Positions 5,946-10,490 of a stretch of 10,490 bases of DNA are shown here, in pieces. Within the stretch, counting starts at the first letter, position 1, and every line of letters begins with the position of its first letter. The stretch is from Verrucomicrobiota bacterium (GTDB lineage: Bacteria > Verrucomicrobiota > Verrucomicrobiia > Limisphaerales > UBA1096), in the NCBI GenBank assembly GCA_003972865.1, contig QOAX01000044.1, positions 1 to 10,490 on the forward strand, read 5' to 3'. A model generated the notes under the pieces. The model searched no databases. It worked only from the letters and a program-made list of their open reading frames with translations, and was not told where the DNA came from. The position numbers were made by a program, and so were the translations under genes.

Positions 5946-7433
5946 ATGGCTTGGAAACAAATGAGACGCTTGGGAATGACTGCATGGCTCCTTGTGGTGG
6001 GCTTGATCGATGCCGATGCGGCCAAGTTGAGCTTTGAGATTGAAGACGAAGAGGGCCGGTTGCTGCCGTGCCGAATCCACCTGTTCGACCAAGACGAAAA
6101 ACCGCAAAGGGCTGCCGGCCTGCCGTTTTGGCGCGATCACTTTGTATGCCCGGGAGCGGCCGGGCTTGAGTTGCTGACTGGCCGCTACCGCTACGAGATC
6201 GAGCGCGGCCCGGAGCACGAACGGTTGACGGGGGAAGTCGCCATCAGCGACCAGTCGCCGAAGTTGGTGCGCCTGTCCTTGAAACGCATTGCCAACCTTC
6301 GCGGCGAAGGTTGGTACTCGGCCGATTTGCACATCCACCGGCCGCTGTCACAGGTCGACCTATTGATGCAGGCAGAGGATCTGGACTTCGCGCCGGTCAT
6401 CACTTGGTGGAATCGCCGCGACCACTGGGAGCCGCACAAGCACCCGCAGGCCGGGGAGGACGAGCGGGAAGGGGGCGCGCTCCTGTTTCACCGGATGTCG
6501 CGCCCCATTGACATCACGAAATCCACCCGCGAAGTGCCGTCGCCGATGGTGTACGTCGAGCAGGCCCTCAGGCAAAACCCCGGCGTGTGGATCGATATCG
6601 AGAAACCGTTTTGGTGGGACGTGCCGGTGTGGCTGGCCAGCGGCAAAATGCAGTCGATCGGCGTGGCCAACAACCATATGTGGCGCAGCCGAATGCTCCC
6701 GAGTGAGGCCTGGGGCAGGGCGCGCGACACTCAGCGGTTGCCGCCGCCGCTGGGCAATGGCTACTGGACACAGGAAATCTACCACCATATTTTGAACGCC
6801 GGCATTCGCATTCCCCCCTCGGCCGGCAGTGCGTCGGGTGTGCTGGGAAATCCGCTTGGCTACAACCGCGTGTACGTGCATCTCGACGGCGCGTTCAGCG
6901 AGCCGGCCTGGTGGGACGGCTTGGCCAAGGGGAACTGTTTCGTGACCAACGGCCCGCTGCTGCGGGTGCGTGCCAACGGCAGGCTGCCCGGCGCCGTTTT
7001 CGCTGCAGAAGCCGGTAAGCCGCTTGGCATGAAACTGGATGTGCAGCTCACCACGCTCGACCACTTGACCCAGCTGGAGGTGATTCAAAATGGCAGGGTG
7101 ATCCAAGTCATCACGTGCACAACCGACCGCGATCAATCGCATGCGATCGATCTGAAAATCAACCGCAGCGGTTGGTTGATGGTTCGTGGAATCGCCGAAA
7201 ATCCCAAGACCTTTCGTTTCGCTTCGACGGCTCCGTTTTACGTTGAGCTTGGCCAAGAGAAGCGGCGGATCAGCAAAGCCTCATCCCGGTTTTTCCTTGA
7301 TTGGGTGAACGAACGAATCGAGCGGGTGAAGGCCAACATCACTGATAAATCGCAACAAGCGGAAGTGCTTCGCTCCCACGAGAGCGCCCGCAAATTCTGG
7401 CAGAAAAGGGTCCGGGAAGCCAACGCCGATTAG
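5946..7433 (+). CDS. Exported PHP/CehA-McbA-like protein with altered metal motif
   Basis: A 495-residue exported protein resembling CehA/McbA-type metallohydrolases, a PHP-related group whose named members hydrolyse carbaryl. Seen directly: a signal peptide over about residues 7-26 (TAWLLVVGLIDADA); a beta-rich N-terminal part; the PHP-like motif ADLHIHR at 126-132 (H129, H131) followed by DLLMQAEDLDFAPVITWWN; further conserved-looking histidines in ANNHMW (241-246) and RVYVHLDG (308-315); and GNCFVTNGPLLRVRANG (329-345), typical of this group's C-terminal part. Where classical members have a TDH metal motif after the second strand, this protein has TWWN, so hydrolase activity is uncertain. 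The ATG at 5946 is used; ATG at 5961 would give a more typical signal peptide. It lies 78 bp upstream of the TRAP genes on the same strand with no obvious terminator between, so co-transcription is plausible. It contains two TTGGCCAA copies. Confidence 0.65.
   Translation: MAWKQMRRLGMTAWLLVVGLIDADAAKLSFEIEDEEGRLLPCRIHLFDQDEKPQRAAGLPFWRDHFVCPGAAGLELLTGRYRYEIERGPEHERLTGEVAISDQSPKLVRLSLKRIANLRGEGWYSADLHIHRPLSQVDLLMQAEDLDFAPVITWWNRRDHWEPHKHPQAGEDEREGGALLFHRMSRPIDITKSTREVPSPMVYVEQALRQNPGVWIDIEKPFWWDVPVWLASGKMQSIGVANNHMWRSRMLPSEAWGRARDTQRLPPPLGNGYWTQEIYHHILNAGIRIPPSAGSASGVLGNPLGYNRVYVHLDGAFSEPAWWDGLAKGNCFVTNGPLLRVRANGRLPGAVFAAEAGKPLGMKLDVQLTTLDHLTQLEVIQNGRVIQVITCTTDRDQSHAIDLKINRSGWLMVRGIAENPKTFRFASTAPFYVELGQEKRRISKASSRFFLDWVNERIERVKANITDKSQQAEVLRSHESARKFWQKRVREANAD
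6920..6929. repeat. TTGGCCAA palindrome, copy 5
   Basis: CTTGGCCAAG, core 6921-6928, inside the CehA-like gene and read as Leu-Ala-Lys (residues 326-328). Confidence 0.85.
7248..7257. repeat. TTGGCCAA palindrome, copy 6
   Basis: CTTGGCCAAG, core 7249-7256, in the same CehA-like gene as copy 5 but in another frame, read as Leu-Gly-Gln (residues 435-437). Confidence 0.85.
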
Positions 7434-7489
7434 TTTGTTTTCAACGAAGTCCTTTTTAATTTCCATGACTCAGTTTATCGGTTGCCCCA

Positions 7490-7502
7490 AGTTCAAGGAA
7501 CT
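7490..7502 (+). promoter_or_regulatory. Ribosome binding site of the TRAP operon, inside a small hairpin
   Basis: AAGGAA at 7495-7500 lies 11 bases before the ATG at 7512 and is the only convincing Shine-Dalgarno in the window, which decides this start over the TTG at 7482. It is embedded in the inverted repeat AGTTC-AAG-GAACT (7490-7502), a five-pair stem that could partly mask it. Confidence 0.45.
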
Positions 7503-7511
7503 CTTCGACAG

Positions 7512-8567
7512 ATGAGGCGCAGATATGACAACAGGTTCGTTTTCTTGACCTTTCTTAAAGGGAAAGGGCTCTTGTTTGGCTTGTTTTTCATCTTGACGGT
7601 TTCTTGTGTCAAGCAAGACTCAGCTGAGTTCGTTTTTCGTTATTCAAATGAACAGCCGGAGGCTGCGCTTCGCAGCCAGTCGATGATAAAATTTTTCAAG
7701 GAGCAGTTGGAGGAGCGTTCCAATGGCCGAATCAAGGTGGAGTTGTTTTTTGGAGGAGTGCTCGGCAACGAGCGCGAGTTGATGGACTTTGTGCAAACGG
7801 GGGTTTTGCAGGGAACAAGAGGCGGTTTTTTTGCCGATGCCAATCCAAAGTTCATACTATTTACCCTGCCATTCCTTGTCGATGACTGGGATCAGGCACA
7901 ACGATTGGTTAAAAGCGATTTCACGCGAAAAATAAATGAAGGGGCGAGGGAATGGGGGTTCCATGTGCCTGCCACCGGAATATCACAGGGGTTTAGGGCC
8001 CATACAAACAACAAGAAACCGATCAGGCACCCCGATGACCTCAAAGGACTCAAGATGCGCGTTCCAAGCCAGGAGGTTTACGTTCAAACGTCAAAGGCTT
8101 TCGGTGCAAATCCCCAGGAGTTGCCTTATGTTGAAGTGTATCAAGCTTTGCAAACCGGTGTGGTGGATGGGCAGGATAATGCTCCTTCCAATATTTGGGA
8201 TTTCAAGATTCACGAGGTTTCCGAATATTTGACCATCACCAACTATGCCACAGGGCCGGATCCCTTGATGGTGAACCTTGAGTGGTATGAATCCCTGCCT
8301 TATGATTTGAAAGTTATTTTTGATAAGGTGAGTCGAGAAACGATGGAGTTTAGTGACCGGATTAACCGGGAGAAAGAGGCAGAGTATATTGAAAAAATTT
8401 CAAACAGTCCAAAACTCGAAGTGAACCATGTAACAGGTGATGATCTCATACCGTTCCGGGATGCCGTAAAACCGGTGTATCAGTATTTTGAGGAGAAAGG
8501 GATTCTGACCCTGGATGAAATACAGAAGGCCAGGGAAGTGGCGGCAGGCAAATCCATTAAGCCATGA
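7512..8567 (+). CDS. dctP: TRAP transporter substrate-binding lipoprotein, DctP family
   Basis: A 351-residue extracytoplasmic binding subunit of a tripartite ATP-independent periplasmic transporter, which captures an organic acid and delivers it to the QM membrane pair. Seen directly: a hydrophobic leader LLFGLFFILTVSC with a lipobox-like TVSC and Cys32, suggesting membrane anchoring; the DctP fold sequence SMIKFFKEQLEERSNGRIKVE; LKGLKMRVP at 178-185 with R183, the family's carboxylate-binding arginine; and YVEVYQALQTGVVDGQDNAPSNIW at 206-229. R162 in GFRAHT is a second typical binding-site arginine. DctP proteins bind C4-dicarboxylates, sialic acid, ectoine, uronates and others; the substrate cannot be read here. 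The stop codon overlaps the next start as ATGA. The gene is visibly richer in A+T than its left neighbours (some stretches near 35% GC). The ATG at 7512 is chosen for its AAGGAA. Confidence 0.92.
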   Translation: MRRRYDNRFVFLTFLKGKGLLFGLFFILTVSCVKQDSAEFVFRYSNEQPEAALRSQSMIKFFKEQLEERSNGRIKVELFFGGVLGNERELMDFVQTGVLQGTRGGFFADANPKFILFTLPFLVDDWDQAQRLVKSDFTRKINEGAREWGFHVPATGISQGFRAHTNNKKPIRHPDDLKGLKMRVPSQEVYVQTSKAFGANPQELPYVEVYQALQTGVVDGQDNAPSNIWDFKIHEVSEYLTITNYATGPDPLMVNLEWYESLPYDLKVIFDKVSRETMEFSDRINREKEAEYIEKISNSPKLEVNHVTGDDLIPFRDAVKPVYQYFEEKGILTLDEIQKAREVAAGKSIKP

Positions 8568-9091
8568 AGACATTTCACAGCAGGTTGACCTGTTTTCTCG
8601 AGGTGCTGGTTTGTCTTAGTTTCCTTTCTTTTTTTACCATGGTGATTCTGCTGGTTGGATTGCGGTATTTGTTTAATTCCTCCATTACCGGTGCGAATGA
8701 AATCATCACTATCCTCTTTGTTTACACAACTGCGATTGGAGCGGCAATAGCCGTGGGACAGCGTGGTCACATTGCCATCAATATCCTGATAGAAAAACTG
8801 CCGCAGCGCTTGGCCAAGCACTTGGCCAAGCTGCAACTGGCTCTTGTAGGGCTTATCAACTTCGCCATCGCTTGGTTTAGTGTCCCTTGGATTTCCCAAA
8901 CCGGGGACAATCTCATGCCAACCCTTGGTGCGATGCGTGCGGTGGTTCAGATGAGCATACCGCTTGGTTGCGGGCTTGCCGTCTTGTACTGCATCACAAC
9001 CGCAATCGTGGGATTGGAGGAAACAAAAACTGGTGATTCCTCACAGCCACAGGTGAGTTCTCATCCGCGGGATCAAGACCGTTCGGCATGA
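8564..9091 (+). CDS. dctQ: TRAP transporter small membrane subunit, DctQ family
   Basis: A 175-residue four-helix membrane protein, the small permease subunit that joins the binding protein to DctM. Visible hydrophobic segments lie at roughly 11-36, 46-64, 91-110 and 126-150. The conserved GQRGHIAINIL stretch (65-75) after the second helix is typical of DctQ. The C-terminal tail after 150 is hydrophilic (ETKTGDSSQPQ). The gene overlaps both neighbours by ATGA (8564-8567 and 9088-9091), the classic layout for translational coupling, and lacks its own Shine-Dalgarno. Residues 82-90 (RLAKHLAKL), at the start of the third helix, are encoded by two TTGGCCAA copies 12 bases apart. Confidence 0.9.
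   Translation: MKTFHSRLTCFLEVLVCLSFLSFFTMVILLVGLRYLFNSSITGANEIITILFVYTTAIGAAIAVGQRGHIAINILIEKLPQRLAKHLAKLQLALVGLINFAIAWFSVPWISQTGDNLMPTLGAMRAVVQMSIPLGCGLAVLYCITTAIVGLEETKTGDSSQPQVSSHPRDQDRSA
8808..8830. repeat. TTGGCCAA palindrome, copies 7 and 8, in tandem
   Basis: A full 12-mer GCTTGGCCAAGC (8808-8819) is followed by CTTGGCCAAG (8821-8830); the cores, 8810-8817 and 8822-8829, start 12 bases apart. Both are read Leu-Ala-Lys in dctQ, giving the repeat LAKHLAK. Confidence 0.85.
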
Positions 9092-10365
9092 CGATCCTGC
9101 TTCTAAGCCTTTTTTTATTCCTCTTCTTGGGCGTCCCTATTGCCTATTCGCTGGGGTTGTCCGCCTTGTGCTACTTCGTGGTGCATGAACCTGGCCTAAT
9201 GGTGGTCATGCCGCAGCGTTTGATGGCAGGAATGGATTCCTATGCCCTGATAGCCCTGCCGTTATTCATTTTCATGGGGCAATTAATGAACGCCAGCGGC
9301 ATCACCCGGCGGTTGATTGATTACTGCATGCTCTTGGTTGGACGTTTTCGTGGGGGGCTCGGGTTGGTCAATGTGTCCTCAAGCATGTTGTTTGGCGGAA
9401 TTTCCGGATCGTCGGCATCGGACACCGCCTCAATCGGTTCCATCCTGATTCCTGAGATGAAGCGCCGCGGTTATCCGGAGGACTTTGCTGCAGGTCTGAC
9501 CGTTGCCTCCTCCACCATGGGCATGATCATACCACCCAGTATTCCTATGGTCCTGTTTGCGGTAACGGCACAGGAGTCTGTTGGCAAACTGTTTTTGGGA
9601 GGGGTGATTCCCGGCCTCATGGTTGGAGTGTTTCAGATTGTGTTTACCTTGTGGATATCAGCCAGAAAAGATTATCCAAAAGAGGATACGGAATTCGAAT
9701 TACGAACGTTTTTGGTCGAAACTGGCCGGTCCGCTTACATTCTCCTCCTGCCGGTGTTCGTGGTTGGAGCCGTTGTTTTTGGGGTGGCCACAGCAACGGA
9801 GTCCGCGGGTCTCGGTGTGTTCTATGCCATCGTCATAGGCTGCTTTTTAACGCGTCGATTGACCCGTGCAGAATTTATCAAGGCATTGCGCCAATCTATT
9901 CTCACTAGCGCCAAGATCATGATTATCATTGCATTCTCAAAATTGTTCATCTGGATTCTGGCTTACGAACGCCTGCCGGATGGATTGGCTGAGATGGTCA
10001 AGGGGTTTGACCTGTCTTTGTTTTGGCTGATGATGCTAATGATCGTGATCATCCTTTTGGCAGGAACGTTTATTGATGTGAGTCCTGCGATTCTTTTGCT
10101 GACGCCGATTTTCCTGCCGATGGTAATTGCGGCAGGGGGGTCACCCATATTATTCGGCGTGGTGCTTGTGGTGGGGCTTGCGGTTGGTGCCTGCACGCCG
10201 CCGGTCGGAAACTGTCTTAACGTCTGTTCTGTTATCTCCGGTCTCGGTATTGGCACCATCTTTCGTGGAGCGCTTCCGTTTCTTGCCGCGAATGTTTTGA
10301 CACTGTTTTTGATCGTTTTATTTCCGTCACTTGTACTCTGGCTTCCTTCATTATTGATGGATTGA
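9088..10365 (+). CDS. dctM: TRAP transporter large permease subunit, DctM family
   Basis: A 425-residue polytopic membrane protein of the DctM family (usual length about 425-430 aa), the ion-coupled elevator-type transport subunit of the TRAP system. Seen directly: alternating long hydrophobic helices along the whole length; the family motif GGISGSSASDTASIGSILIP at 103-122; the helix-break segment MIIPPSIPM at 146-154; and the second-repeat counterpart ACTPPVGNCLNV at 368-379. These form the two hairpin substrate/sodium sites in related SiaQM structures. The ATG at 9088 overlaps the dctQ stop as ATGA. No frameshift or truncation is seen. Sodium coupling is inferred from the family. The 63-bp gap to the next start shows no clear terminator, so the downstream gene may belong to the same transcript. 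Confidence 0.95.
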   Translation: MTILLLSLFLFLFLGVPIAYSLGLSALCYFVVHEPGLMVVMPQRLMAGMDSYALIALPLFIFMGQLMNASGITRRLIDYCMLLVGRFRGGLGLVNVSSSMLFGGISGSSASDTASIGSILIPEMKRRGYPEDFAAGLTVASSTMGMIIPPSIPMVLFAVTAQESVGKLFLGGVIPGLMVGVFQIVFTLWISARKDYPKEDTEFELRTFLVETGRSAYILLLPVFVVGAVVFGVATATESAGLGVFYAIVIGCFLTRRLTRAEFIKALRQSILTSAKIMIIIAFSKLFIWILAYERLPDGLAEMVKGFDLSLFWLMMLMIVIILLAGTFIDVSPAILLLTPIFLPMVIAAGGSPILFGVVLVVGLAVGACTPPVGNCLNVCSVISGLGIGTIFRGALPFLAANVLTLFLIVLFPSLVLWLPSLLMD

Positions 10366-10428
10366 GGTTCCTGATTGCCCGAAACACGCTTGACGATAAA
10401 TGCTCATGCCTCCAGCCTCGCCATCCAA

Positions 10429-10490
10429 ATGATGAAAAAGAAAGTCAGCATCCTGGTTTTGTCGATTGCAGGCTTGGCGCTTGGCCAATC
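10429..10490 (+). CDS. N-terminus of an exported protein (cut by window edge)
   Basis: Twenty codons begin ATG ATG AAA AAG and encode a positively charged start followed by a hydrophobic run VSILVLSIAGLALGQ, a good signal peptide. The mature protein is outside the window, so I cannot name it. The second ATG at 10432 is an equal start candidate and no Shine-Dalgarno is visible. It lies 63 bp after dctM on the same strand and may be part of the same operon. A TTGGCCAA copy encodes its Leu-Gly-Gln at codons 18-20. Confidence 0.6.
   Translation, partial: MMKKKVSILVLSIAGLALGQ
10481..10488. repeat. TTGGCCAA palindrome, copy 9
   Basis: Core octamer flanked as GCTTGGCCAATC would be less one base: the visible context is GCGCTTGGCCAATC. 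It lies in the signal-peptide coding part of the last gene, read Leu-Gly-Gln, as in copy 2. Confidence 0.8.

Noticed and set aside
6360..7256. A 298-codon open frame on the minus strand opposite the CehA-like gene
   Set aside because: It has low-complexity arginine, alanine and proline content typical of antisense translation and no motif; the plus frame has a signal peptide and the PHP-like motif.
7482..7511. TTG at 7482 as start of dctP
   Set aside because: It would add ten hydrophilic residues before the leader and has no ribosome binding site, whereas ATG 7512 follows AAGGAA.
10366..10428. A terminator after dctM
   Set aside because: I found no convincing stem with a T-run in the 63-bp gap.

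Overview
The window reads as a piece of a Gram-negative chromosome with a secretion-rich, polymer-scavenging lifestyle. It carries a formylglycine-type sulfatase, a sialidase-fold lipoprotein, two further exported proteins, a lipoprotein TRAP binding protein and a 3-dehydroquinate-synthase-like enzyme of the EboD type. That mix, the mostly absent Shine-Dalgarno sequences and a GC content around 60% in the left two thirds suggest the Verrucomicrobiota/Planctomycetota/Lentisphaerota group, with a marine Verrucomicrobiota-like organism my best guess. No rRNA or other taxonomic marker is present, so this is inference.

Layout. (1) 1-1034, minus: EboD-like sugar-phosphate cyclase, cut by the left edge. 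(2) 1157-2971, plus: exported DUF885 putative metallopeptidase, divergent from (1) across 122 bp. (3) 3071-4234, plus: lipoprotein with five Asp-boxes and a sialidase-like fold. (4) 4267-5823, minus: exported sulfatase, convergent with (3); the plus-strand terminator hairpin lies over its last codons. (5) 5946-7433, plus: exported protein with a degenerate PHP/CehA-like motif, divergent from (4) across 122 bp. (6) 7512-10365, plus: complete tripartite TRAP transporter in P-Q-M order with two ATGA overlaps. (7) 10429-10490, plus: start of another exported protein, cut by the right edge. No gap exceeds 300 bases, and I see no tRNA, rRNA, CRISPR array, IS element or phage gene.

How the genes may work together: the sulfatase, the sialidase-fold lipoprotein and the CehA-like protein would act outside the inner membrane on sulfated or acidic organic matter, and the TRAP system would import a released carboxylate. 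The substrate is not readable from sequence, and (5)-(6) as one transcription unit is inference.

The most striking signal is not a gene. The perfect palindrome TTGGCCAA occurs nine times in 10.5 kb, often extended to GCTTGGCCAAGC. Chance would give about 0.15 copies by a rough composition estimate. Copies lie in coding and non-coding DNA and in all three reading frames, including the AT-richer TRAP genes. This resembles the highly iterated palindromes (HIP1) of cyanobacteria but with a different sequence, and it is the best candidate here for something undescribed.
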